Source of the DNA: Proteocatella sphenisci DSM 23131
GTDB lineage: Bacteria; Bacillota; Clostridia; Peptostreptococcales; Filifactoraceae
DNA length: 64,000 nucleotides
NCBI RefSeq assembly: GCF_000423525.1
Contig: NZ_AUID01000001.1
Coordinates: forward strand, 145,015-209,014
Reading direction: 5' to 3'
The stretch's first letter is position 1. Every line of letters starts with the position of its first letter. Below, in pieces: positions 52,011 through 61,253 of this stretch. Made by a program: the position numbers and the translations under genes. The notes beneath the pieces are model-generated. The model was not told the origin of the DNA. It worked only from the letters and a program-made list of their open reading frames with translations, and did no database searches.

Positions 52011-53369
52011 TTAGCCTAATTTTTTTTCTATGATGTCTGCAAGTTCTCTCGCCATTTCTGTGATAAGAACTTTATCTTCTCCTTCGAGCATAACTCTTAC
52101 AAGTGGCTCCGTTCCAGACGGTCTGATAAGAACTCTTCCCTTTCCATCCATTTTTGATTCAAGCTTTGATATTTCATTCTTTATTATTTCATCAGTCAAA
52201 TATGCATTTTTATTTTCATTTTTTACTTTGGCATTTATTAATACCTGTGGAAATATATCCATAATAGTTGCAAGCGAGCTCATTGTTTTCCCTGAATCTT
52301 TGAGAATCTGAGCAAGTATAAGTGAAGAGAGAACTCCATCTCCAGTAGTATTGTAATCGATGAATATCATGTGTCCTGACTGTTCTCCACCAAGTGAGTA
52401 GTCATTTTTAATCATATTTTCGAGTACATACCTGTCTCCTACACTTGTAACTTCAAGATCAATGCCTTCTTTTTTAGATGCTATATGAAGTCCAAGGTTG
52501 CTCATAACCGTAACAACAAGTTTGTTGGATTTAAGTTTACCCTTGTTTTTCAAAAATTTGGCACATATGAGCATTATCTTATCCCCATCTATGACATTAC
52601 CCTTTTCGTCAACCGCTATCAGTCTGTCGGCGTCTCCGTCATATGCAAGACCTATGTCTGACTTGTTTTCAACCACAGCTTTGCAAAGATTTTCAGGATA
52701 AGTGGATCCACAGTTTTTGTTTATATTTAAACCATTTGGTTCATTAGAAATACAAACTACCTCTGCTCCAAGTTTTTCAAAAACATGAGGTGCAACTTTG
52801 AAACTTGCTCCATTGGCACAGTCAAGAGTTACTTTGAGTCCTTTTAGGTCTGATTTTAAAGTTTCAACAAGAAAATTTTCATACTCTCTTACATAGTTTT
52901 CGCTGTACACTCTGGTGCCAATGTTAGCATGTGAAACCACAGCGTCAATCTTATCCATGTCATCCAAATAGCTCTCAATTTCTAATTCTATTGAATCATC
53001 AAGTTTGAGACCTGTTGAGTTGAAAAACTTAATGCCATTATATTCCATAGGGTTATGTGATGCAGATATTACGATTCCCGCGTCTGCCCTGTGTTTTTTT
53101 GTAAGGTATGCTATAGCTGGTGTAGGAGCAACGCCTATGTCTATTGCATCTCCACCTACACTCATTACTCCAGCTGCTATTGCACTGGAAAGCATATCTT
53201 TTGATATTCTTGTATCAGATCCTATAAAAACAGTTGTTTTGCCTTCTTTGTTTTCACTGTGTTTCTGCAGCACATATGCACCAGCTCTTCCAAGCTTGAA
53301 TGCAAGTTCTGGCGTCAGTTCAGTATTTGCAACACCTCTGACCCCGTCTGTTCCAAAATGTTTTCTCAT
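52011..53369 (-). CDS. glmM: Phosphoglucosamine mutase GlmM
   Basis: Interconverts glucosamine-6-P and glucosamine-1-P for cell-wall precursors. The start MRKHFGTDGVRGVANTELTP is classical, the phosphoserine loop is GIVISASHNPMEYNGIKFF, the metal loop is GLAYDGDADRLIAVDE, and the phosphate site is RPSGTEPLVRVMLEG. Length is 452. The start at 53369 follows AAAGGAAATATAAATAT; the open frame continues upstream to 53426 without homology. GlmM normally lies directly behind cdaA-cdaR; here an acyl-phosphate/oxidoreductase cluster lies between. Confidence 0.97.
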   Translation of the reverse strand: MRKHFGTDGVRGVANTELTPELAFKLGRAGAYVLQKHSENKEGKTTVFIGSDTRISKDMLSSAIAAGVMSVGGDAIDIGVAPTPAIAYLTKKHRADAGIVISASHNPMEYNGIKFFNSTGLKLDDSIELEIESYLDDMDKIDAVVSHANIGTRVYSENYVREYENFLVETLKSDLKGLKVTLDCANGASFKVAPHVFEKLGAEVVCISNEPNGLNINKNCGSTYPENLCKAVVENKSDIGLAYDGDADRLIAVDEKGNVIDGDKIMLICAKFLKNKGKLKSNKLVVTVMSNLGLHIASKKEGIDLEVTSVGDRYVLENMIKNDYSLGGEQSGHMIFIDYNTTGDGVLSSLILAQILKDSGKTMSSLATIMDIFPQVLINAKVKNENKNAYLTDEIIKNEISKLESKMDGKGRVLIRPSGTEPLVRVMLEGEDKVLITEMARELADIIEKKLG

Positions 53370-53440
53370 GATATTTATATTTCCTTTACTTATATAATAA
53401 TATTTATACACACTATTATAATGCATATTTGATTATATTA

Positions 53441-53977
53441 CTATATGCTTTCTCCACCTTTTATAAGAGCTTCTCTGTTTTGCGGTATAAATTTCTCTTT
53501 TGAAGGTCCAAATACTTTCTTGAAAGCTTCAAGTATCGACTCCACATCTACTATTTGGTTTGCTTTTAGTACAGCCCCTAGCATAACAAGGTTTGCAGCT
53601 TTTATATTTCCTATATCTGCCGCTAATTTATTGGCATCTATATAGTATGCCTGTATGTCTGTTCTTTCAACTTTTTTTTCTATAAGAGAAGAGTTTATAA
53701 ATATCTTTCCTCCTGGCTTTACATCTTTTTCGAATTTTGTAAGAGACGGAAGGTTCATAACAATTGCAATATCTGCATCATTTGTTATTACAGGAGAGCT
53801 GATTTCTTCATCTGATACTGTAACTGCACAGTTTGCAGTTCCTCCTCGCATTTCTGGTCCATATGATGGAAGCCATGATACATGTTTATCTTCAATCATT
53901 CCAGCATAAGCAAGCAGCTGTCCCATTGACATAACTCCTTGTCCTCCAAATCCTGCGCATATAACTTTATTCTCCAT
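53441..53977 (-). CDS. 2-oxoacid:ferredoxin oxidoreductase, gamma subunit
   Basis: Catalytic-domain gamma subunit of a CoA-dependent 2-oxoacid oxidoreductase. The N-terminus VICAGFGGQGVMSMGQLLAY is the signature, followed by SWLPSYGPEMRGGTANCAV. Length of 178 is usual for the four-subunit form. It follows the beta subunit by two bases and is the last of delta-alpha-beta-gamma. Association with ptb and buk points to branched-chain or similar 2-oxoacids (VorC/KorC type), with the substrate inferred. Confidence 0.92.
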   Translation of the reverse strand: MENKVICAGFGGQGVMSMGQLLAYAGMIEDKHVSWLPSYGPEMRGGTANCAVTVSDEEISSPVITNDADIAIVMNLPSLTKFEKDVKPGGKIFINSSLIEKKVERTDIQAYYIDANKLAADIGNIKAANLVMLGAVLKANQIVDVESILEAFKKVFGPSKEKFIPQNREALIKGGESI

Positions 53978-53979
53978 AT

Positions 53980-54726
53980 CTATTTCCCCTCCTCTATTTG
54001 TTTAAAATTTCCAAGTGGATAGAATGGTATCATATTATCTCTCAGCCATTGAAGTGAATCCACTGCAGTCATACCCCAGTTTGTAGGACAAGTTGAAAGT
54101 ACTTCTACCATTGAGAATCCAAGACCCGCTTTTTGTACTTCAAAAGCTTTTCTTATTGCAGTTTTTGCTTTTCTTACGTTAGCTGGAGTATCAACAGTAA
54201 CTCTTTCTACATATACTGCTCCATCAAGCGTAGCTATCAGTTCTGACATTCTTATAGGGAATCCATTTTTTACAGGATCTCTTCCGCTTTGTGAAGTTGT
54301 ACTCTTTTGACCTATAAGTGTAGTTGGAGCCATCTGTCCACCAGTCATTCCGTAAATCGCGTTATTTACGAATATAGTAGTTATTTTTTCTCCTCTTGCT
54401 GCCGCATGAACTATCTCCGCCATACCAATCGATGCAAGGTCTCCGTCTCCTTGGTATGTGAATACAGTGTTTTGAGGATGAACTCTTTTTATAGCTGTTC
54501 CAACTGCAGGTGCTCTACCGTGCGCTGCTTCTTGCATGTCACAGTTAAAATAGTTGTAAGCAAGCACTGAACATCCAACAGGTGCTACTCCTACAGCTGA
54601 TCCTAATACTTCCATTTCTTCAAGCACTTCTCCTACAAGTCTGTGTATAATTCCATGTGTACACCCAGGACAATAGTGAGTTGTAGCCTCTGTTAATCCC
54701 TGTGTTCTTTTAAATACGACTGTCAT
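53980..54726 (-). CDS. 2-oxoacid:ferredoxin oxidoreductase, beta (thiamine diphosphate) subunit
   Basis: Holds the thiamine diphosphate site. Seen are THYCPGCTHGIIHRLVGEVL near the N-terminus, HGRAPAVGTAIKRVHP, and the TPP-binding YQGDGDLASIGMAEIVHAA. A metal-binding NNAIYGMTGGQMAPTT follows. The start at 54726 is chosen for homology and the GGGGGTACAAAATA upstream; the frame runs on to 54828 inside the alpha gene. It shares one base with the alpha stop, indicating translational coupling. Length is 248. Confidence 0.93.
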   Translation of the reverse strand: MTVVFKRTQGLTEATTHYCPGCTHGIIHRLVGEVLEEMEVLGSAVGVAPVGCSVLAYNYFNCDMQEAAHGRAPAVGTAIKRVHPQNTVFTYQGDGDLASIGMAEIVHAAARGEKITTIFVNNAIYGMTGGQMAPTTLIGQKSTTSQSGRDPVKNGFPIRMSELIATLDGAVYVERVTVDTPANVRKAKTAIRKAFEVQKAGLGFSMVEVLSTCPTNWGMTAVDSLQWLRDNMIPFYPLGNFKQIEEGK

Positions 54727-55778
54727 TATTTTGTACCCCCTGTTAATTCCTTTGCCTTGTTTACGATTTGCATTGGATCTGGAACTATTCCTCCAGCTCT
54801 TCCTACAAAGTGAACCGGTATCTTGCACTCTACAGCAAGTTTTACGTCATCTACCATCTGTCCCATACTCATCTCCGCACAGATCATGTTGCTTGCCTTA
54901 AGATTTTCAAAAGCTTTCAGTGGATATGGCCATAGAGTCTTAAGTCTTATAAGTCCCGCTTTTACGCCTTCTTTTCTAAGCTGATTAACGGCATTTCTTG
55001 CTATTCTTGAAGTTGTTCCATAAGCAACAACAACAATATCTGCATCTTCTACCAGATAGTTTTCATATCTTGCTTCATTTTCTTCTATTTCTTTATATTT
55101 AGCAGCCAGCCTGATATTGTGTTGCTCAAGTACATTTGAATCAAGGTAAAGTGAGTTTACAATATTTGGTTTTCTCTTTCCACCTGTACCAACTGTTGCC
55201 CAAGTCTTTTCTTCAAGTTTTCTTGGCTCAGGTTTTCTGAATTCAACCGGCTCCATCATCTGTCCAATCATTCCGTCTGCAACCACAAGAACTGGCATTC
55301 TGTAATAATCAGCTGCATCAAAAGCTTCTTGAACCATGTCTACTGCTTCTTGTATAGAAGCTGGTGCGTATACTATATGTCTGTAGTCTCCGTTTCCTCC
55401 ACCTTTTGTTGACATATGATAATCTGCCTGTGACGGTTGTATACTTCCAAGCCCTGGGCCACCTCTCATCATATTTACTATCACTGCTGGAAGTTCAGCT
55501 CCAGCTATATATGTTATACCTTCTTGTTTTAACGCAATACCAGGAGATGAAGAAGATGTCATAGCTCTGGCGCCCGCACCTGCAGCTCCATATATCATGT
55601 TAATAGCTGATATTTCTGATTCCGACTGAATAAAAACTCCGCCTGCTTTTGGCAGTTCTCTAGACATATATTCTGGTATCTCGTTCTGTGGGGTTATAGG
55701 GTATCCTGCAAAAAATGTACATCCTGCTTCGATAGCAGCTTTTGCAATTGCCTCATTCCCCTTCATAAGTACTTTCAT
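54726..55778 (-). CDS. 2-oxoacid:ferredoxin oxidoreductase, alpha subunit (VorB/KorA-like)
   Basis: The alpha subunit of the oxidoreductase, 350 residues: MKVLMKGNEAIAKAAIEAGC and FFAGYPITPQNEIPEYMSRE at the N-terminus, then SSSPGIALKQEGITYIAGAE and RGGPGLGSIQPSQADY. GMIGQMMEPVEFR and LIRLKTLWPYPL are also typical of this family. It accepts the 2-oxoacid-derived intermediate together with beta. It is preceded by the ferredoxin delta subunit and couples to beta by a one-base overlap. Confidence 0.93.
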   Translation of the reverse strand: MKVLMKGNEAIAKAAIEAGCTFFAGYPITPQNEIPEYMSRELPKAGGVFIQSESEISAINMIYGAAGAGARAMTSSSSPGIALKQEGITYIAGAELPAVIVNMMRGGPGLGSIQPSQADYHMSTKGGGNGDYRHIVYAPASIQEAVDMVQEAFDAADYYRMPVLVVADGMIGQMMEPVEFRKPEPRKLEEKTWATVGTGGKRKPNIVNSLYLDSNVLEQHNIRLAAKYKEIEENEARYENYLVEDADIVVVAYGTTSRIARNAVNQLRKEGVKAGLIRLKTLWPYPLKAFENLKASNMICAEMSMGQMVDDVKLAVECKIPVHFVGRAGGIVPDPMQIVNKAKELTGGTK

Positions 55779-55788
55779 GATTATCCTC

Positions 55789-56004
55789 CTAATATCTTTC
55801 TACTGTAATTACACCATCTGGACACATTAGACCACAGCTTGCGCATCCGATGCACTTGTCAACTTCTTTAACTGTCGCAACATTGTAACCTTTGTTGTTC
55901 ATAACTTCACTGTCAAGAGATATTATCTTAACTGGACATACTGATACACAAAGACCACATCCTTTGCAACGCTCTTGATCAAATGTTACTTTACCCTTTG
56001 CCAT
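55789..56004 (-). CDS. 2-oxoacid:ferredoxin oxidoreductase, delta subunit (2x[4Fe-4S] ferredoxin)
   Basis: A 71-residue ferredoxin with two CxxCxxCxxxCP motifs: CKGCGLCVSVCPVKI at about 14-28 and CIGCASCGLMCPDGV near 52-66. It carries electrons from the TPP centre to free ferredoxin. It is the first of the four subunit genes, following the P-loop ATPase gene by about 54 bases. Confidence 0.93.
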   Translation of the reverse strand: MAKGKVTFDQERCKGCGLCVSVCPVKIISLDSEVMNNKGYNVATVKEVDKCIGCASCGLMCPDGVITVERY

Positions 56005-56058
56005 TGTAATTCCTCCTGTTTAATTTTAAATATTTAAAATAGCATAAAGCTAAATTAA

Positions 56059-56814
56059 TCACATCCACTCCTCACGCATTATCATGAAAATAGGCATGAT
56101 AACGTTATCAGGGTTATATTGTTTTAATTGTGTATTGTTTTTTGAATATTTCAAATTGTGTGAAATCGTTTTCCTCAAATCTGATTTTTTTTCCCAATAA
56201 GTAATATATCTTATTGGGATTCCTGTCATATTTTCTACTTCTCTTATTAGCTCAATTCCATCTGTAATGTCTTTCTCGCTTGTTTCTCTTAGCATATGAG
56301 TATTGCTTACAAGTCCGGTAACCTTAAGGCCGCTGGTTCTCTCAATATCACTTATATACTTTATTACTTTTTCTGCGGTATTTGTATATGCTCTGTTTTT
56401 GTTGATAACCATGAACATATCATACTCATATTTACTTATATCCTTGCTTATGGTTCCAAGCACTTTAGCACCAACATCATCTCCCCCAACATCAATTATA
56501 TATTCGTAATCGATATTAGATATGGGTTTTGTAATATTTGCAGCTATAGCCGGCAGATCAAGACTACTATTTTTGAGTATGCTGGAAAAAGATTCTATAT
56601 TATGTTCACTCAGCAAATCCTCTTTTTCTCTTGACCTGAAATACGGATTTACAACATCTATATCTGCTATTGCCACTTTTTGGGACTTTGAATTTTCAAA
56701 ATTATATTCACTTATCTCCTTTGAGAGCCTCATGGCATAATTTACAGCAAACTCAGTCTTTCCACTTCCATAATGACCCACAATTATTCTGATTCTCTTG
56801 TCATCTCTAAGCAT
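56059..56814 (-). CDS. P-loop ATPase of unknown function in the ptb-buk-vor cluster
   Basis: A 251-residue SIMIBI-type nucleotide-binding protein. The Walker A is IIVGHYGSGKTEFAVNYAMR (about 10-29), and AIADIDVVNPYFRSREKEDL has the MinD/CobQ-like DxD-type switch. No signal or membrane helix is seen. GAGGTTATT precedes the ATG. Its position inside the ptb-buk-oxidoreductase cluster suggests a role in loading or regulating that system (inference); such proteins are often annotated only as ATP-binding. Confidence 0.75.
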   Translation of the reverse strand: MLRDDKRIRIIVGHYGSGKTEFAVNYAMRLSKEISEYNFENSKSQKVAIADIDVVNPYFRSREKEDLLSEHNIESFSSILKNSSLDLPAIAANITKPISNIDYEYIIDVGGDDVGAKVLGTISKDISKYEYDMFMVINKNRAYTNTAEKVIKYISDIERTSGLKVTGLVSNTHMLRETSEKDITDGIELIREVENMTGIPIRYITYWEKKSDLRKTISHNLKYSKNNTQLKQYNPDNVIMPIFMIMREEWM

Positions 56815-56835
56815 AATAACCTCATTGTTTCTCTA

Positions 56836-57909
56836 TTAAATATAATCCTTAGCTTCCTCTTCTTTATATAAAACTCTGAGTGCTCCTTCTGCAAGTGCTA
56901 TCATTTCGTCTTCTCCTGGATATATTACTACTTCAGCCATTTTGTTAACTCTGTTTTTTATCCAATCAGTCGTCATTTCAGAATATGCTATTCCACCTGT
57001 CAGTATTATTGCATCTACATCACAGCTGAGAACTGCCACACTTGAGCCTATATCTTTTGCAACCTGATAAGCCATCGCTTCATAAACAAGAGCTGCTTTT
57101 TGATTGCCATTTTTTATCATTTCTTCTACTTCTCTTGCATCATTTGTATTTAAATATGCTACCAGACCTCCATTACCTTTTATTCTCTTTTTAAGGTAAT
57201 CTTTGGTGTATTTTTCATCATAGCACATATTTATCAACTGGCCTGATGGTAAACTGCCTGCTCTTTCAGGTGAAAAAGCGCCATCTCCGTCAAGTGCATT
57301 GTTTACATCTACTACTTTCCCTTTTTTATGTGCTCCAACAGATATTCCCCCGCCCAGATGAGCAACTACAACATTAATATCTTCGTAGTTTTTTCCTATG
57401 CTCTTGGCAAATCTTCTCGCTACAGCTTTTTGATTAAGTGCATGAAAAATTGATATTCTATCTATTTCCGGTATTCCAGAAACTCTGGCAATATCATCCA
57501 TTTCGTCTACAACCACAGGATCTACTATAAATGCAGGCACAACTGCCATTTCAGCTATCTCTTTTGCAATGATTCCACCAAGATTTGAAGCATGCTCTCC
57601 TCTTTCGCCATTTGCAAGATCTTCAATCATCTGCTGATTTACTTCATAAGTTCCGCCTTCCATAGGCTTTAGAAGTCCACCTCTTCCAACTATAGCATCA
57701 AAGCTGTGAGGACTTATTCCGGCCTCCACAAGAGACTCTATTATAACTTCTTTTCTAAATGACTTCTGTGCAAATACGCTTTCGTATTTTTGTATTTCCT
57801 CAATTGAATGTCTAAGTGTTTTTTCCATTATTAGATTCTCATTTGAAAATACTGCTATTTTTGTAGATGTAGAACCTGGATTTATTGCTAAAATCTTGTA
57901 TTCCTTCAT
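56836..57909 (-). CDS. buk: Butyrate kinase
   Basis: Makes ATP and butyrate (or a branched-chain acid) from the acyl phosphate. Typical ASKHA acid-kinase motifs are LAINPGSTSTKIAVFSNE at the N-terminus, GRGGLLKPMEGGTYEVNQQM, VAHLGGGISVGAHKKGKVVD, DGAFSPERAGSLPSGQL and ILTGGIAYSEMTTDWI. Length is 357. The ATG at 57909 follows GGAGGAAAAC. It pairs with ptb upstream. Branched-chain kinases are in the same family, so the acyl group could be isobutyrate or isovalerate. Confidence 0.94.
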   Translation of the reverse strand: MKEYKILAINPGSTSTKIAVFSNENLIMEKTLRHSIEEIQKYESVFAQKSFRKEVIIESLVEAGISPHSFDAIVGRGGLLKPMEGGTYEVNQQMIEDLANGERGEHASNLGGIIAKEIAEMAVVPAFIVDPVVVDEMDDIARVSGIPEIDRISIFHALNQKAVARRFAKSIGKNYEDINVVVAHLGGGISVGAHKKGKVVDVNNALDGDGAFSPERAGSLPSGQLINMCYDEKYTKDYLKKRIKGNGGLVAYLNTNDAREVEEMIKNGNQKAALVYEAMAYQVAKDIGSSVAVLSCDVDAIILTGGIAYSEMTTDWIKNRVNKMAEVVIYPGEDEMIALAEGALRVLYKEEEAKDYI

Positions 57910-57925
57910 GTTTTCCTCCAAATTA

Positions 57926-58828
57926 TTAGAATTTACTTGAATATAATACAGCCAAGGCTATAGAATACATCTTCGTCTCTTCTGAATCAGCTCTTGATGT
58001 CAATACTATAGGCTTTGATGCGCCAAGTATTATACCAGCTATTTTTGATTTTGAAAAATAAGAAATCGCCTTATAAAGGACGTTTCCTGCCTCAATATCC
58101 GGCATCAAGAGTATATCACATTTCCCTGCTATAGGGTCGCTTATACCTTTATGATGGGCTGCTTCTTCACTCACAGCATTATCCAGAGCAAATGGTCCCC
58201 CAACAATACAACCTTCTATTTCACCACTTCTGTTCATTTCTACAAGCGATTGAGCATCAAGTGTTGCAGGCATTTTTTCGTCAACCTTTTCTTTTGCACA
58301 TATAACCCCCACTTTGGGTTCATCAATATAAAGTGCATTGGCCAGTTTTACTGTATTCCTTATAATCGCTGCTTTAGAATTTAAATCAGGACTTATATTC
58401 ATTGCTGCATCAGTAACAAAAATAAGTCTGTCATAACCTGGAATTTCAAAAACTGCAGCATGACTTATTGGATTACCTGTTCTCAAAGTAAGTTCCTTGT
58501 TTAAAACAGCTTTTAGTACTACTGACGTATCTACAAGACCTTTCATAAGTATGTCTGCTTTCTTGTCTGAAACAAGTTTTGCAGCTATTGCCGCAGCATT
58601 TTTATTATCTGGTTCATCGATGATGTCATACTTATTATAATCTATATTTAAATTTTTGCAAATATCGATTATTAAATTTTTGTCTCCCACAAGAGTCGCA
58701 TCTGCAATCCCTGCTACATTTGCCATGTCTACAGATTTCAATACATCCTCATCCTGGGCACATGCAACTGCAATACGTTTGGGTCCGCTTATTTTAACTT
58801 TTTCCATTATTTCACTGAAATTTTTCAT
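57926..58828 (-). CDS. ptb: Phosphate butyryltransferase
   Basis: Transfers the acyl group from CoA to phosphate. Seen are KRIAVACAQDEDVLKSVDMA at the N-terminus, ADILMKGLVDTSVVLKAVLN, GNPISHAAVFEIPGYDRLIF and DILLMPDIEAGNVLYKAISY. These match Ptb and the phosphate acetyl/butyryltransferase family. TTAGGAGGATAA precedes the ATG. It follows cdaR by eight bases and precedes buk by 16, forming the usual ptb-buk pair. Confidence 0.93.
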   Translation of the reverse strand: MKNFSEIMEKVKISGPKRIAVACAQDEDVLKSVDMANVAGIADATLVGDKNLIIDICKNLNIDYNKYDIIDEPDNKNAAAIAAKLVSDKKADILMKGLVDTSVVLKAVLNKELTLRTGNPISHAAVFEIPGYDRLIFVTDAAMNISPDLNSKAAIIRNTVKLANALYIDEPKVGVICAKEKVDEKMPATLDAQSLVEMNRSGEIEGCIVGGPFALDNAVSEEAAHHKGISDPIAGKCDILLMPDIEAGNVLYKAISYFSKSKIAGIILGASKPIVLTSRADSEETKMYSIALAVLYSSKF

Positions 58829-58836
58829 TTATCCTC

Positions 58837-60027
58837 CTAATTGTCGACGATGTTTATTACATCGGGTGTTATCTTAATGCTGAAAATCGGAAAGTCCACT
58901 TCATATAAAAGCTTGTATTGTTCCTGTAAATTTTCATTATTAATCAATATTCTTATATTATCAGGATTTATCCTGTTTGAATATTCTTTACCTGCAATTA
59001 TCTTGATCTCTATTTCATTTGGAAGAGCTCCTCTTATTTCTTCAGCTTTAACTTCACCTGTAAGTGAAATGTCACTTTTGGGAATTTTAAATAAGTGATC
59101 CTGAAGCTCCATTTCTATTTCCTTTACCTTTATCTTATCATCAGTAAATTGTATCCCCTCAATTTTTTCCAGCTCATATGTTAAACCGGCAAGCTTATTA
59201 AAGCTTGACACTTTGATTGGAACAGTATTTACAGATGCAATTGAATCTACAATTGCTTCACTGCCTTGTATCTTTATATTTTCGACTGTTGATTTGAATG
59301 AACTGTTTTCAATAACCTGGTTTTCATCATCAACAAAAACAACTTTAACTGGTACATTTTTTGTCTTATCCAAATCAACATCAACTATAACAGAGGAATC
59401 TCTAATAGTAACCCCTTCAACTATATTATTTTTTTCATCCAAAGGTACTACATTTATCTTAGTACTAAAGTCCGCATAATTATTTTCAAGTTTTACCGTT
59501 CCTGATAGATTAACAACTTTTTCTACCTGGGATTGTGGCCCCTCAACATATAATCCAGCTTGATTAGGCTTTATCTGCTTTATTACATAATCACTCTTTA
59601 GATTTCCATCTGTATTTATTACGATATTTTTCATACTTATAACAGATCTTTCCAGTATAACTTCAATCTGAAGAGGATTTATACTGTATTCTATTTCTTT
59701 AGGCGAATCCATTACTATTTGCATCATATTTGATCCTTCTTTGGGATCATATATTTGACCTTTGGGATTAACCCCATTTTTTATATATTCATTTAGTGTT
59801 GATCTTTTTGACCTGAAATCTACCTTTACGTGAAAATTTTGTCCATATGCAAATGTCAAACCGTTGTTTCTGATTTCGTCAATATTCGTAATTGTCTCTA
59901 TATTGATATTCTCAAAACTCCTGATAACAATAGGATCTACCTCAGACATAACGTATATCCACATAATAAATGCAAATATTATAGAAAAAATTTTAATTCT
60001 GAAATTATGCTTAAAGTGTTTAAACAT
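58837..60027 (-). CDS. cdaR: YbbR-domain regulator CdaR
   Basis: Membrane-anchored partner that modulates CdaA. One N-terminal helix (FRIKIFSIIFAFIMWIYV) is followed by four YbbR-like beta repeats, recognisable by recurring segments such as VEVILERSVISMKNIVINTD and VPVKVVFVDDENQVIENSSF. Length is 396. It starts on the base after the cdaA stop, so the two are coupled as in other Firmicutes. Confidence 0.93.
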   Translation of the reverse strand: MFKHFKHNFRIKIFSIIFAFIMWIYVMSEVDPIVIRSFENINIETITNIDEIRNNGLTFAYGQNFHVKVDFRSKRSTLNEYIKNGVNPKGQIYDPKEGSNMMQIVMDSPKEIEYSINPLQIEVILERSVISMKNIVINTDGNLKSDYVIKQIKPNQAGLYVEGPQSQVEKVVNLSGTVKLENNYADFSTKINVVPLDEKNNIVEGVTIRDSSVIVDVDLDKTKNVPVKVVFVDDENQVIENSSFKSTVENIKIQGSEAIVDSIASVNTVPIKVSSFNKLAGLTYELEKIEGIQFTDDKIKVKEIEMELQDHLFKIPKSDISLTGEVKAEEIRGALPNEIEIKIIAGKEYSNRINPDNIRILINNENLQEQYKLLYEVDFPIFSIKITPDVINIVDN

Positions 60028-60834
60028 CTATTCACCACCTTTTCTGAACAATTTTCTTTCATCGTCCCTCTTAAGGTTTTTTTTCAAATAGGTCTCAAGC
60101 TCTTCTTCGCCTATATTTTTGAACAATTTCCCATTGTCAGCTATAGATATGGCACCTGTTTCTTCAGACACCACAAGTGATATGCAGTCTGATTTTTCGC
60201 TTATTCCAAGAGCCGCTCTGTGCCGTGTTCCAACTTCCTGATTGAGTTTGTTGTTTTCTGTAAGCGGAAGGAAACATCCTGCTGCCATGACTCTGTCACC
60301 TCTTATTACTACTGCTCCATCATGAAGAGGAGTGTTTGGTATAAAAATATTTCGAAGTATCTGTCTGCTTATTTTTGCATCCACAAGAGTACCTGTCTGA
60401 ATAATTTCATTAAGCCCTGTGTCTCTTTCGAAAACAATAAGTGCTCCTATTTTGGATTTTGAAAGAGAATTTACCGTATGAATAATTTCTGGAACTAATT
60501 TATCTATATCTACACTTCCTTCTATGTTAGATTTAATAAGAAACTTAGTTCTGCCTATATGTTCGAGTGCTCTTCTGAGCTCGGGTTGAAATACAATAAG
60601 AAGTGCAATCAGGCCCACCGTCATAGTATTCTTCAGTATCCAGTGTATAACCTGAAACTGCATCAGTTCTGATATCTTGCTTGTAAGGAGAAGTACCACT
60701 ATTCCTTTAATTAGCTGCTCCGCTCTGGTTTCTTTAATGAGAAGATACACGTTGTAAAAAACATAAGCAACTATAGTAATATCTATTAGATCGAATATGC
60801 TTATATTCATTATTATATCTTTTAGTTCCCACAT
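60028..60834 (-). CDS. cdaA: Diadenylate cyclase CdaA
   Basis: Makes the second messenger c-di-AMP at the membrane. Three N-terminal helices (for example IFDLIDITIVAYVFYNVYLL) precede the DAC domain. The active-site DGA motif is in TPLHDGAVVIRGDRVMAAGC, and the RHR motif is in EVGTRHRAALGISEKSDCI. Length of 268 is normal. GGGGGTG lies ten bases upstream of the ATG. It heads the cdaA-cdaR run. Confidence 0.96.
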   Translation of the reverse strand: MWELKDIIMNISIFDLIDITIVAYVFYNVYLLIKETRAEQLIKGIVVLLLTSKISELMQFQVIHWILKNTMTVGLIALLIVFQPELRRALEHIGRTKFLIKSNIEGSVDIDKLVPEIIHTVNSLSKSKIGALIVFERDTGLNEIIQTGTLVDAKISRQILRNIFIPNTPLHDGAVVIRGDRVMAAGCFLPLTENNKLNQEVGTRHRAALGISEKSDCISLVVSEETGAISIADNGKLFKNIGEEELETYLKKNLKRDDERKLFRKGGE

Positions 60835-61054
60835 AATACTATGGCACCCCCATTTCTTATTATTTTCACACTTTTATTTCTATATTATTTCATACTTAAG
60901 CCCATATTTCAATACTATCTGCTCAAATTTCAGTTATTATCTAAACATATTTTATATGTAAACCATTAATTTATAAAATAATATTTTTTTTTGATGTTAT
61001 CCTATTCCATAACTATATATTTTATGCTATGATGTTATGTACGAATTTACTTAT

Positions 61055-61131
61055 GCATCCATAGCTCAGCTGGATAGAGCAGCGGCCTTCGAAGCCGCGT
61101 GTCAGGGGTTCGAATCCCTTTGGGTGCACCA
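61055..61131 (+). tRNA. tRNA-Arg (anticodon TCG)
   Basis: Cloverleaf: acceptor GCATCCA/TGGGTGC, D-arm, anticodon arm GCGGC-CTTCGAA-GCCGC, T-loop GGTTCGAATCC, encoded CCA. Single gene with a terminator directly downstream. Confidence 0.96.
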
Positions 61132-61137
61132 CTTTTT

Positions 61138-61173
61138 AGCTCTTTGCAATCTCTGCACAGAGCTATTTTTTAT
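61138..61173 (+). terminator. Intrinsic terminator after tRNA-Arg
   Basis: AGCTCT with AGAGCT, plus an inner TGCA/TGCA stem, followed by a run of T. Confidence 0.85.
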
Positions 61174-61253
61174 TACATTATCGTAACTTTTATAAATTAG
61201 TTATATACCCGTAAAAATTTATGATATAATATACTGGATTAGGAGGTCTTAAA

